Shown here: positions 1-8,834 of the stretch, in pieces
Position numbering within the stretch: position 1 is the stretch's first letter
How the letters are laid out: every line of letters starts with the position of its first letter
From: Caballeronia calidae
GTDB lineage: Bacteria > Pseudomonadota > Gammaproteobacteria > Burkholderiales > Burkholderiaceae
Length of the DNA stretch: 40,115 bases
Assembly (NCBI RefSeq): GCF_900044055.2
Contig: NZ_FCOX02000064.1
Location: forward strand, 1-40,115
Reading direction: 5' to 3'
Program-made: the position numbers and the translations under genes
Notes under the pieces: generated by a model
Databases searched by the model: none
What the model saw: only the letters and a program-made list of their open reading frames with translations
Told to the model about the DNA's origin: nothing

Positions 1-539
1 TTCGCCTTGGCCAGCAGCGCATCGATCTGTTCTTTGAGTTCCAGCTCGGCTTTCTTCATCCGCTCGTAACTCATCGCCTTATGACGCGACGCATTGGCCT
101 TGATCTTCGTGCCGTCAACGGCAATCGTCCCGAGCTTGACCAGTCCGCATTCCTTGGCCAGCTTCACCACTTGCACAAACAGCTCCGACAGTTCCTTCAA
201 GTGAAAGGCGCGAAAGTCGCAAAGCGTGCGATGCGCCGGATAGTTGCCCGCGGCGAGGACCCGGAACGCGATATCTTCATGCAGCTTCCTGGCCAGCTTG
301 CGCGACGAAAACACCCCGGTCGCATAGCCGTAGACGAGCACCTTCACCATCATCGCCGGATGAAAGGGTTGATTGCGCGGGCCGCCGCCCGCATACCGCG
401 CATGGAAGCTTGACAGGTCGAGCGAATCCACCGTGTCGCTGATGTAATAAGCCAGGTGCCCTTCCGGCAGCCAGTCTTGCAGCGCGTGGGGCAGCAACAT
501 CTGCTGCTGCGGCTCGTATGGGAGATAACTTGTTGGCAT
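1..539 (-). CDS. IS1182-family transposase, N-terminal part (runs off window)
   Basis: Reading leftward from an ATG at 537-539, the frame stays open to the window edge, about 179 codons. The product starts MPTSYLPYEPQQQMLLP and continues with a segment on SxHARYxGGGPRxQPFHPxMM, a stretch ending GVFSSRKLARKLHEDIAFR, and a GTIAVDGTKIKANAS segment that carries the first catalytic Asp of the DDE domain. This is the standard N-terminal layout of IS1182-type transposases: an IS5/DUF772-like N-terminal domain followed by the DDE domain. The remaining catalytic residues and the C-terminus lie outside the window, so completeness cannot be judged. No strong ribosome binding site is seen; a GGAG lies about 15 bases upstream of the ATG. 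Larger antisense frames across this stretch are shadows. Confidence 0.8.
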   Translation of the reverse strand, partial: MPTSYLPYEPQQQMLLPHALQDWLPEGHLAYYISDTVDSLDLSSFHARYAGGGPRNQPFHPAMMVKVLVYGYATGVFSSRKLARKLHEDIAFRVLAAGNYPAHRTLCDFRAFHLKELSELFVQVVKLAKECGLVKLGTIAVDGTKIKANASRHKAMSYERMKKAELELKEQIDALLAKA

Positions 540-602
540 CTGCTAACAACGTCTTCTCCGCTCGGCCGGATGACATCAGATTTCTGCCGCGCACGCTCCT
601 AG
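1..602 (-). mobile_element. IS1182-family insertion sequence, partial (one end plus transposase start)
   Basis: This is the transposase-start end of an insertion sequence that runs off the left edge of the window. Its inner end is inferred to lie near 595-602, because the ParB-like reading frame coming from the right loses its character there and stops at 576. A CTAG tetranucleotide sits at 599-602 and could be the target-site copy. I could not identify the terminal inverted repeat with certainty, since the other end is outside the window. The family call comes from the transposase it encodes. Confidence 0.6.
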
Positions 603-1055
603 GTGATATCGGTCGGAGATGTTTTTAGGCAGATCAAGCGCGCGGGCCGCGATCTTTATGGGGTCCTGTCCCGACCAGCGTAGCATTTTCTTGGATTTCA
701 GTGCTTCGCCTTTGACGATCTTCAATACTGCCTTGTTAGAGTGCTTCGCATTAGACGCGCCGCTTTGCTGAACACGGCCGAGCACGGTCTTGAGCCCCTC
801 ATGAATGATCGTATGGCGGATCACTCGAACAGTGTGGCTACTGATGTCCACATGGTCTTCAAATAGGTCAAGAATCTCAACGGGCAACTCATGCAGTTGC
901 AATGCTAACGACAAGTCACCTTGGCTAACGCCCAACGTACTCAATGCGCCAAGTTGCGTTTTCCATTTACCTTCGTTGAGCCCTTCCCAGTATCGCTGAG
1001 CAAGGCGTAAGCAACTGCGACGGCTTATCAGACGATAAGGTCTTTTTCTTTTCAT
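576..1055 (-). CDS. ParB-like partition/DNA-binding protein, 3' end replaced by the IS
   Basis: A 159-residue product. The ATG at 1053-1055 is preceded by AAGGAGA at suitable spacing, so the open frame upstream of it is not used. Residues about 35-75 form a helix-turn-helix of ParB/KorB type: an LGVSQGDLSLALQLHELP segment is followed by EILDLF, as in ParB proteins where a DNA-binding helix precedes an ALPEEVLxLF-like stretch. The N-terminus is very basic. The last eight or so codons (ending GACAAEI) appear to be insertion-sequence DNA, so the native C-terminus is lost. A linked ParA is not visible. Known family role: binding centromere-like sites for replicon segregation. Inference: this is a remnant of a plasmid or integrated element. 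It could instead be another KorB-like regulator. Confidence 0.45.
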   Translation of the reverse strand: MKRKRPYRLISRRSCLRLAQRYWEGLNEGKWKTQLGALSTLGVSQGDLSLALQLHELPVEILDLFEDHVDISSHTVRVIRHTIIHEGLKTVLGRVQQSGASNAKHSNKAVLKIVKGEALKSKKMLRWSGQDPIKIAARALDLPKNISDRYHLGACAAEI

Positions 1056-1494
1056 CGGGTCTCCTTTTGTAACGCTAAGATGTTGGCATATTTCGAGCGC
1101 GAATAAGAAATATAAAGCAACGCCACGAGAAAAGTTCATATGTACCTGCGGAAAGAGATACGAAAAACATCCTCTTTCCACTCTTTGTGTCTCACTTGGC
1201 TTACAGCCAGCAAGGAAGTGTCGCGTTTTGGATACATCAATTACGTACGGACGGGAACGTCGACGCATACATTCGCGATTTTGAATGTCGACGAATTTAG
1301 AGAATGGCTTGCGCACAATCAAAACTTCGTGTACGTTCAACCGCCTGTCTAAAGACACTCAATGCCCATGGGATTGAGCTGCCAATGGCGGATTATCATT
1401 CGCTCGCTGATCCGCCGTCACAACCCCTCCGCTTTTCTTCGCTGCATTCCCATCCTCTCAAGTCAAGCATCTGTCAAGACAGGAGGACTTCATC

Positions 1495-1662
1495 ATGATA
1501 TGCCCACTTTTCGCTGGTACCGCCCGGGCGCAAATCATTGATTTCACGAGATTAATCGCCTGTTATTGCGAAAGCGTTTTCGTGCGTTCACCTGCCCATT
1601 TCTCGCATGCGCAAGGAGTCGGGGCTGAACAAGCCGCTGTTACAGCGGCACGACGTGGGTAA
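1495..1662 (+). CDS. Possible 55-residue small ORF with a strong ribosome binding site
   Basis: A perfect AGGAGG at 1481-1486 lies 8 bases before the ATG at 1495. The frame encodes 55 residues, starting MICPLFAGTARAQ, and ends at TAA 1660-1662. The start codon lies inside an ATCATGATAT palindrome (1492-1501) that recurs at 2.55 and 2.79 kb. The product resembles no family I know and has no clear membrane segment. It could be a genuine small protein, the start of a decayed gene, or chance; only the ribosome binding site and the palindrome support it. Confidence 0.25.
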   Translation: MICPLFAGTARAQIIDFTRLIACYCESVFVRSPAHFSHAQGVGAEQAAVTAARRG

Positions 1663-2549
1663 CGCGCCATGAAAGGCGCACGATGAAGCATGCGCAATTG
1701 CATGGAAGCGAATCACACGCGCCATACCTCTCACGCCCGATGCGCGTCGAGTTCCGCTCGTTCGACGGCATGAGCCCAATCCAGGCATCCCTTTCGAAGA
1801 CGTGCGTTGATTTCATTGACATCAAGGAATGACCAGTTGACGGCACTGTAGCGAGCGGCATTGAGAGGTCGGAATGATGCGGAATTTGATACGTCTTTGT
1901 CGAAGCCAATCAGCGGTGCCACGCGCGGCGCTCAATGAGCCCAAGCCGCGCCCCTTATTTTTAAGGTGCTAAGTTTGGCCGACGCCTTTTTGCGCGACTG
2001 CTTCGATCTTAGGAGCGCGTTCTATTAGCCAAGCGCCAAGGCTTCCGGCGTCCAAGTGCAGCACGCGTTTGCGTTGAGGGCAGTTCGATCGAACTCCCGC
2101 GAGCAATTGCGATGCTTACGATGGTTCCCGCGGGCGACGGCTCATAACTGCAGTGCCGAGCAAGAAAACGTACCCTATATGAGCGCCCAGACAAGCATAT
2201 CGGCAAATCGCCCATCTAAAGCGCTGCCGTCGGGTGGGTATAAGCGCTCGAGAACAAGCCACCTGCTGAAAAGGCCATGCGTTGTCGTAAATCTAGTCAG
2301 TTTCGCGCGTGAGCCCGCGAGCCTCGTGGTCGTCTCGAAAATGACCCTACTCGAATTTTCCTCGACATATGAGCCGGGGGCCGTGGACAGCGCGGCCAAC
2401 GATTGCATTCTAAAAGACGTATGGCAGCCCTTTGGAAGGGTCACCCTTGAAACAGCGCAAGCGTCCTTTTTTTGATTAAAAGGCGGGCTGGTTCGGTGCG
2501 TCCTTGTACGGTGCGCTTTTCGGCACTGTGCCTCGCCCCAAGACGGCTG

Positions 2550-2841
2550 GCTAGGAAATATCATGATATAGGTCAATCCGCGAAAAGAGGCATGAAAACA
2601 TGTCGCTTTTCGCTGCGACTACCCGCTCACCGTGTAGTAATCAGACGGCCACTCGGAAGGTGGACGACCCAGGGTGGCGTCGGGTGTAACAAAATTCGAA
2701 AAGGCGGGATTTTGATACACCCCCCTTAAAAATTTCTTTCCCATTTAGATCAATCACTTGCCTAGATATAGCGGCGCTTTCAGAAAATATCATGATATTT
2801 CCTAGCGCTCTTCGCCCGATAAGTCTCATGAATTTCCTAGC
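2550..2841. repeat. Palindromic repeat family ATATCATGATAT / CTAGGAAAT, three copies
   Basis: A 20-base unit, GCTAGGAAATATCATGATAT, occurs at 2550-2569, and its exact reverse complement occurs at 2787-2806. The core is a perfect palindrome, 16 bases long in the second copy (AAATATCATGATATTT, 2785-2800). A degenerate third copy, TCTCATGAATTTCCTAGC, lies at 2824-2841 in the same orientation as the second. A related ATCATGATAT sits at 1492-1501. Dyad-symmetric, repeated sites in an A+T-rich, gene-free stretch near a ParB-like gene are what one expects of operator, centromere (parS-like) or initiator-binding sites, but nothing here shows which. Confidence 0.6.
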
Positions 2842-2945
2842 CCGAAAAATCTTCGCGACGTCGCCTGTGGAGGCGCTGATACTCGATCAACGCACGCGAC
2901 ACATCCGCGTCTTTCAAAAAATCCCAAGCTGTCTTACCGCGAACA
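2837..2945 (-). pseudogene. Possible C-terminal gene fragment, unidentified
   Basis: On the minus strand about 33 codons read GKTAWDFLKDADVSRALIEY and then a basic tail, to a TAG at 2837-2839. The segment has the feel of the end of an ankyrin-like or other helical protein, and its amino-acid order looks less random than its surroundings. The frame is not preserved upstream. This is a weak call made from sequence texture only. Confidence 0.15.
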
Positions 2946-3763
2946 CCCTGAACGCACTGTCAAGACCAAGCCGTAGCTGCGCTGTCCGCGGCCTCGGCTC
3001 GGCAACGACGAGTCGCTAGTCGTCATTCTAGTCAGGTCGGAGGGCCATATTCGGCACTCGGCGCGACGACGCATCAATCGAGCGAGGAAGAGTTGCATCG
3101 GGGGGCGGAGGTTGTCCCGGTAACAATCGGACCGTGCGGAGCCTCTTGGCGAGGCTTCTGAACGACGTACGAGGAAAAGCTGGGACAAAAGCGCAGTCAT
3201 CTGCGATACAAGCGCTATCCGGAGAGCGTTGGTCGCCGAGTTGAGGAGAACGAGGGTTTCTACGTCACGCATGCTCGACATCGAAGATCGTTGTCGCCGC
3301 CAGTCAGATAGTCGTCGATACAACAACGCGCGAGGCGCAGGTCGGCGCCGCCGCTATTCAAGCCAAGCATGCAATCGTCGTTGTTCGGCGTGGCCAGTTC
3401 CGGCAATCGATCGTCGGGTTCCCATCTAAGGGCGCGCGCGCCAATACTGCGGACAGGCCGGGGCGAAAACAACAAGAAGCGGCACCTTCATTCAGTCACG
3501 GGGCCGTTCTACGCGCTAACTTACGCAGCGCAGAGAAGTTCAATGAAACGAATCGTGCCTTGGCGAGTTTTGGGAAAGCGGTGCGGTCAATCATGTCACT
3601 CGGACTTCTGCGGATCGAACGCGCGTCTCGCCCGCGTGAGCGCTCGCATAAGGAAGAGACCGCCGTACAGGCAATGACTGCACCTGCTGCGAGGCGCCGA
3701 CCAAACTCGGTCGACGCTCTGCTCAGTAATCATGCAGCCGAGATCATTGTCGCTAGATCCGTG

Positions 3764-5056
3764 TTAGCGAGGCCGATCGTCAAGCAACGACAACTGCCCG
3801 GGCACCGGATTGTCACAGGATGTGTTAGCAGGTTCGTTCGCAAACGGGTCGTCATGAAACGCTTCGATTGGTCGTGGATTCACAGCAGGGGAATCCGCCG
3901 ATGAAGCGACTTGCGAAGGCCCGCACTTGGCGAGGATGCGATAAAGCGCTTGCCTCGATATTTTCAAGTTCTTCGCAGCTTCAGATTTGACGCCGTTGGC
4001 AGCTTCTAGGGCGGCGATCACCTGGTCGGGCGTGATCACGGGTCGCGATAGGCGCTCCGCCGTGGCAAACGTTGAGATATACGCCGTTGCCTTCCCTGCA
4101 AGACTATGTCCTGCGGCTTCGACTAACTGTTGCATGGCCTTTTGATGAAGTTCCGGGTCGGGCCGGTGGTCGGCCCGCTTGATGGGCGCCGGCACGCCGG
4201 TGATTTGCTCGTACATCCTTTGAAGGTACGCGTGGCGCAGGCCATGTACGGTGACGCCTAATCCGGCGCGGCTGATGCCCTCCTTCTGCAAAACATGATA
4301 GAAATGGCGATACCATTTCTTGAGCGACCAAGGCTCGGGGATCATCGACCCGGTGCGTGGATTGGCGAGCCTGGCTGCACGGATAAGGACTTCGTACTGC
4401 CATTCGGCATCGATGGGTACAAGCCGAGGCCTGCCTCCCTTGGTGCCGTCAATCACATGGAGGTGCCCTGAAACACGCAGACACTGCAGTGGACGCAGGA
4501 GCATGCTTTCCTGCGCGCGCAGCCCAAAGGTCGCCTGCAATTCGACCTGAATTGCGACCCAGCGGTCGCGTTCGCAAAGCCGCGAGATCACGTCGTTGAC
4601 GTCGACGTTGGCCGCTTCCCACGATTTATCTTCCTGAGCCACATAGTAGCGGCGATATCCGTCGGGCCGCTTGATGTAGTCATCGACGGTTCCCACGAGT
4701 TGATGCTTTTTCATCCAGGCGGCGAGTGTGCGCCAGTAGGTGAGCTTGTTTTCGACGGTGCCCGGCGCCTGCTCCTTCTCGGTGACCCAAAGCTTAACGA
4801 GATAGGCGATGTGCTTTTCCGAGAGGTTCCACGGCGACTGAAGCGCGAAGCCACCCTTTCTGAGTTCGCGAAAGCCGGCGATGAGATGTCGCACGCGGTA
4901 CGTCTGGGTCTTGATGGAAATCGCGTTCGAAGTCACGCGGGTCTTGCTGTGTGCTTTGGATAGGTGATGTTGAAAGAGTTCGGTGAGTTCTTTCGTGAGC
5001 CGCTGTGGCAGCCCGGCGTTGTCCAACAGTGTCGAAAAGTTGAGTTGGATTTTCAC
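3764..5056 (-). CDS. Tyrosine recombinase/integrase with C-terminal Fis-like helix-turn-helix
   Basis: A 430-residue site-specific recombinase. The N-terminal half (about 20-130) is the SAM-like, core-binding part. The catalytic part (about 150-335) shows the full set: Arg180 in TFGLRAQESMLL, Lys206 in GTKGGRPRLVPI, His271-x-x-Arg274 in VHGLRHAY, His317 in AAGHSLAG and the likely nucleophile Tyr326 in TAYIST. After this, residues about 345-377 (VIAALEAANGVKSEAAKNL then ISRQALYRIL) form a Fis-type helix-turn-helix, an addition not present in simple phage integrases. Such integrases occur on proteobacterial mobile elements. No attachment site could be located. With the IS, the ParB-like remnant and the toxin remnant, it marks this end of the window as mobile DNA. 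The gene itself looks intact. Confidence 0.85.
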   Translation of the reverse strand: MKIQLNFSTLLDNAGLPQRLTKELTELFQHHLSKAHSKTRVTSNAISIKTQTYRVRHLIAGFRELRKGGFALQSPWNLSEKHIAYLVKLWVTEKEQAPGTVENKLTYWRTLAAWMKKHQLVGTVDDYIKRPDGYRRYYVAQEDKSWEAANVDVNDVISRLCERDRWVAIQVELQATFGLRAQESMLLRPLQCLRVSGHLHVIDGTKGGRPRLVPIDAEWQYEVLIRAARLANPRTGSMIPEPWSLKKWYRHFYHVLQKEGISRAGLGVTVHGLRHAYLQRMYEQITGVPAPIKRADHRPDPELHQKAMQQLVEAAGHSLAGKATAYISTFATAERLSRPVITPDQVIAALEAANGVKSEAAKNLKISRQALYRILAKCGPSQVASSADSPAVNPRPIEAFHDDPFANEPANTSCDNPVPGQLSLLDDRPR

Positions 5057-5966
5057 AGCTGTCGCATGAAAAGCGACGTTCTTACCTATCAGAAGAACGT
5101 CCCGGGGTGGTTGGAATACTGCACGCTTTGCTGTCCGGGATCTTAGAGATCAGATTTTCGATTCACCCGGCGCAGGGAAGCACTGCGGCCCGATGATCCT
5201 TGCGACGGACGAATCCGAAGCACGGCTACTTGACCGCAGGCACAAGCCTGTCGAGCCAAGCAATTCTTGTTGCGCATTTTGTTCTCGGCTGCGCGGGCCG
5301 ACAGAAAGGGATGAAGAAATCCGCACCCGTGGTGCAAGTGATTTCCCGTCTCGAGAGCTTGCTCATCACGATCGCCTCGATCTGGGACCCCGTGAGTCAG
5401 GCTTGGCTACTTGCCGGAGACGAAAGCAATGTTGACGTTCGCACTGTCCGTGCGAGGTTGTCCTCAGTCGATGAGGTTCTGCGTTTCGCAGGAAAGGCTA
5501 GCGTTCATGCGGTTCTTGGTGAACTCAGTCTCCGACATGACACGGCCCGCTCAATGGGCAGCGTCGCTGCCGTTCAGTGAGATTGCGCTCGTCGAGCGCG
5601 AGGCTTGATGCAAATGGAGTGCGATGCACTCAGTTCGATGCGTCGATGACGCGGATAGGTGATTACGATAATAGGCCCTTCCTAGCACGAGTTTTGACGG
5701 AAAGCTCGCGATTTCGATGTGCCTTTCGACATTCGTCTTTCAATGCCCATACAAAGCAGCTCAGCAGCAGCGCAAAGCGGGTCGAAACGTCGTTCTTCAT
5801 CTTAACGATCGGCGGTCTCATGCTCACTGACTTCAACGGCGGTCCGAATTCGCGCCGATGCCGATTGGTGCCCTTTATAGCGGCGGTGCTCAAGCATTGT
5901 GTCAACGCCGGTTGAAACCTGATCGGGTGACGGCTTCTACTATCCTGCCTGCGTTAGTCGAAGCGA
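5057..5966. other. About 0.9 kb without a supportable gene
   Basis: Open frames exist on both strands; the longest is on the plus strand, 5200-5580. None shows a recognisable domain, a ribosome binding site with a convincing start, or a family resemblance I can name. The stretch directly upstream of the integrase start (5057-5150) probably holds its promoter, but no clear -10/-35 pair stands out. Confidence 0.4.
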
Positions 5967-6181
5967 CTATAAGAATTGCACTGGGGGAGAATGGTACTGC
6001 CGCACGCTATCATCGTGCGTCAGGAGCACAATGCCTTCGGAGATCGCCTGAGCGATTAGCAACCGGTCAAACGGATCTCTGTTAATCAGCGGAAGCGCAG
6101 TATCTCGAGGGCATGATGAGCCTCGATTGAGAGCTCGTTGTATCCGGCGTCAAGAAGGTTCGTTCGAAAAAACTCGAACTG
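5967..6181 (-). pseudogene. vapC-type PIN-domain toxin, truncated and frameshifted remnant
   Basis: Reading leftward, one frame gives QFEFFRTNLLDAGYNELSIE then AHHALEILR. After a frame change near 6091-6100, the next gives LPLINRDPFDRLLIAQAISE and then GIVLLTHDDSVRQYHSPPVQ, ending at TAG 5967-5969. This is the C-terminal half of a VapC toxin: the DPFDRLLIAQA block carries a conserved acidic metal ligand and the THD motif the next acidic residue. The N-terminal half with the first catalytic Asp is missing or scrambled, and the frame is broken, so no active RNase is expected. No antitoxin gene is recognisable beside it. It is further evidence of decay in this mobile region. Confidence 0.65.
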
Positions 6182-6300
6182 CACTGAGGATCGTAAAGGC
6201 CGGTTGGTTTAAGCGAATGCGGAGGAGAAATTCGACGCCGGTGCAATAGAGAGCTAGATGTGCGTCCATCCCTTGCCAGCCGCATCGCCGGGATGATGCA

Positions 6301-6582
6301 GCACGCTCACAGACGTACTTAGGCCACGCGCGTGACATCGTGCGACTGCTGGGTGAGATCATTGCCTTTGAAGTGCAAGAAGCAGCGCGGACCGAAACCG
6401 CCGAGCTTTTCAGCACTTCAGTGCGAAAAAGCATATAGCAGCCCCGGCGACGAGCGGATTCAGACGATATTTTCACCGCCGATGACGTCGGGCATTTCCT
6501 ATCTGGCCAAGCGTTCCTGGAACGCTATTATCAGGGGTTTGGTAGCAAGTTGCAGATGAACAGTGTGAAACCCGTGGGGTAG
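6301..6582 (+). pseudogene. Possible decayed gene of unknown function with internal amber stop
   Basis: One plus-strand frame reads ARDIVRLLGEIIAFEVQEAA, continues RTETAELFSTSVRKSI, hits TAG at 6436-6438, and resumes in the same frame with RADSDDIFTADDVGHFLSGQ, then AFLERYYQGFGSKLQ, to TAG 6580-6582. Both halves have protein-like composition, and the frame is preserved across the stop, which suggests one former gene. I do not recognise the family. It could also be chance. Confidence 0.25.
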
Positions 6583-7134
6583 CGGCGGCAGCGGAACTGT
6601 TGCCTGCGAAGGCGATGGCCTCGGTGAGCGCCTTGCTTCAAAGTCGATGCAGGGGTCCAGGACAAGATAGTTGCGGCTCGAGGTGCATTCAATGGCCAGA
6701 TTGTACCCGCGGCCGTAACCGATTGCGGGTGGACCGCACGTCGTTCGAGGACGCCGGCCAGTCGACTAAATAGAGCGAGCGCGGTATCGCCGCGACCGCG
6801 GCAGACCTGACGATGCTGGGCAGTTTCGAGGCGTACGAAACGTACCTTTAGAAGCTGAAGGCCTGGCCGACTGCGTCCTTCAAGTTTTTGATGCCGGGAG
6901 TGGAGAGTCGCGCGCGACAGTATGGACCACCATTCCCCCCGACAAGCTCTGGTCGACGCAAGCCATGCGACATGCGCGACCGCGCCAGTTGCTAGACGCG
7001 ATTGCCCGGAGGGCGATTGCGTCTATTGGCGCACAGACAATGCGGCGAAGGCCGCGGTCCGAGGCAGTCGCGCGCACAGGTAACGTAAAATCTCACGTTT
7101 ACCAAAAAATCACATCAAAACGCGTATTGTGACC
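6583..7134. other. About 550 bases, nothing recognisable
   Basis: No frame on either strand shows a family resemblance or good start signals. It is probably the worn edge of the mobile region before the sugar genes. An A-rich stretch at 7084-7125 (with AACGT and ACGTT half-sites around 7083-7100) could hold a promoter for the downstream gene, but no clear -35/-10 pair can be named. Confidence 0.35.
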
Positions 7135-8732
7135 ATGCAAACTCAGGCTGGACGCCTGCCAGCCGTATCTGTCACGGGCCGAGGCGCCATTGTTGCGGTT
7201 ATCGTGCTCTTCATTCTGTCGCTCGGCCTTCGCTGGCATGACTTCCGTCAGGAAACCGGCACCGAAATCTCGACGCCGCGTATCACTCGCTGATGACCGT
7301 AACGGCGTGGACCGAAGTGCCCCTCGCAGAAAGCAGGCTGCTGCCGCTCGTGACGCTCGCGAATCCGCGCGACAAGCACACCGCGTGGGGCGCGACCGTG
7401 CCGAACAAGTACGGCGACTACATCTATGCGTCGTTTCCGCCCGCCGGCTTCTTCGTTCCGGCACTGCTGGCCAGGACGCAGCTTCAGCTGACGGGCCTGC
7501 CGCCGACGCTCGCGTCGATGGTCGCGTCCAACTGCATGCTCGGCCTGATCGCCGCGCTACTGCTATCTCGGCTGACCTGCCGCGTCGCGATTGCAAGCGG
7601 CGTTGATGCGACGGGCGCCGCCATCGCCGGGACGCTCGCCGCCTCGGTTCTGCTGTTTTCGCGGTAGGGTTTACTCTCGTTTGGTCTTGTGTACTGGAAT
7701 CAGTCACTCGAAGAACCGCTGCTGATCGCGCAACTGCTCGCCATGTTCAACGTGCTCCGGGCCGACGGCGAACCTCGACGCAAACTGCTCGTCGCGCCGT
7801 GTGCAATGTCGTTCCTCAGCGGGTTCGTCGAGTGGACGAGCTTCGTCGTCAATGCGCTGTTCGTCGTATATCTGCTGTGCGCGCGCCGCGTGCGCCCGGA
7901 GTTCGGCCGGCATGCGCTCGCCACGGCGCTCGCCGGTGCCTTGATCGTCGCGCACTTCGCGTTATCGCTCGGTATGCTCGATGTTGCAAAGGTGATGCTC
8001 GCGCGCATCAAGGTGCGCAGTTTTCAGGATCTGGTGTCGTCTACCGATCTGTTCAGAGGCTACGCGACATCGTTCGGTGCGTTCATGCCGCTGGCGCTGG
8101 CGGGCGGTTTCATCGCTTTCGCCGCGCTTCAGGCGCTCGATCCGACCGGTTCGCAGCGCGCGCCGGCGGCCGCACCCGGCGTGCGCATGGCGCTCGTCGT
8201 GCTCGCGCTGTCCGCCGTGCCGCTCGCCGAACACGTGCTGCTCATGCCGCACGCGGTCAAGTACTCGTTCGACCCGCTGAAGTTCGCCGTGCCGCTGGGC
8301 CTCTGTCTGGCCTTCGTCTGGACGTCGCTTCGCGCCGCCGGCCGCCGTTCGCTCGCGGCCGTCTGGCTGCTCATCGCCGTAGCGGCCGCTTGGCAGAACG
8401 TGCAGGCGTATCACGGGGACAACGCGCAATTCAGCGACTGGAGCGCGATCAACGTGCGAAATCGGGCGCTCGTCGCGCAGGCTGCGGCGCGGGTCGACCT
8501 GCGATGCGCGCTTCTCGGCAGCGACGGCCCCGTGCGCGGTTATACCGAAATCGCGTTCGGCCGCTCGCTGTTCGAGAATGCTGAGAAGGCGCCGCTCGTC
8601 GACGCGGCGCGTGCGGCAAACGCTTGCGCGACCGTCTTGGTGAACCAGGAGACCGTGTTCGACGATATTCCCCGCTTCAGGCAGATCCTGATCGTGCGCC
8701 ATGGCTCGCCTGACGTCGTTCTGCGTCCGTGA
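7135..8732 (+). pseudogene. Polytopic membrane protein, GT-C-like; broken by a frameshift and a stop
   Basis: The ATG at 7135 starts MQTQAGRLPAVSVTGRGAI and a first membrane helix (VAVIVLFILSLGLRW). Around 7265-7280 the frame shifts by one base, and the sequence continues in the next frame with LDAAYHSLMTVTAWTEVPLA and PNKYGDYIYASFPPAGFFVP. At 7665-7667 an in-frame TAG interrupts it, and the same frame resumes as GLLSFGLVYWNQSLEEPLLI, running to 8732. The joined product would be about 530 residues with many membrane helices and a periplasmic C-terminal part. This layout resembles GT-C enzymes that use polyprenyl-phosphate sugars. With two lesions it is probably not functional. Its position just before an operon with a polyprenyl-sugar GT2 and a small flippase suggests it once belonged to that pathway. 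Confidence 0.7.
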
Positions 8733-8764
8733 CGCGCCGGGCCGTCCGCGCTCGCGCAAGCCTC

Positions 8765-8806
8765 CGCCACGCTTCGGTGGCCCGGCGAACACGCGTCGCT
8801 TACAAT
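8765..8806 (+). promoter_or_regulatory. Candidate terminator-like hairpin and -10 box before the sugar operon
   Basis: GCCAC-GCTTCG-GTGGC forms a short GC-rich hairpin (about 8766-8781), which may end the preceding transcript but lacks a T-run. A TACAAT at 8801-8806 is a good -10 candidate, about 29 bases before the ATG at 8835. No strong -35 is seen at the right distance. The assignment is tentative. Confidence 0.3.
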
Positions 8807-8834
8807 ACGCTCTTTTGCGAATATTGGTCGAAAA

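Larger units (their letters stand above)
1663..3763. other. Gene-poor stretch of about 2.1 kb with decayed sequence
   Basis: No convincing intact gene is seen on either strand; open frames are short and show no recognisable motif. The stretch includes the palindromic repeat family at 2550-2841 and A+T-rich sequence around 2700-2800, unusual against the GC-rich surroundings. A plus-strand frame from about 3285 to 3750 is open, fairly GC-biased at third positions and enriched in Ala/Val (for example a KIVVAASQIVVDTTT segment). It has no plausible start before a TTG at 3560 and then runs antisense into the recombinase gene, so I read it as possible coding debris rather than a gene. Confidence 0.5.

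Noticed and set aside
277..594. 105-residue minus-strand frame at the left edge
   Set aside because: Out of frame with the IS1182-type transposase, which explains the same DNA much better.
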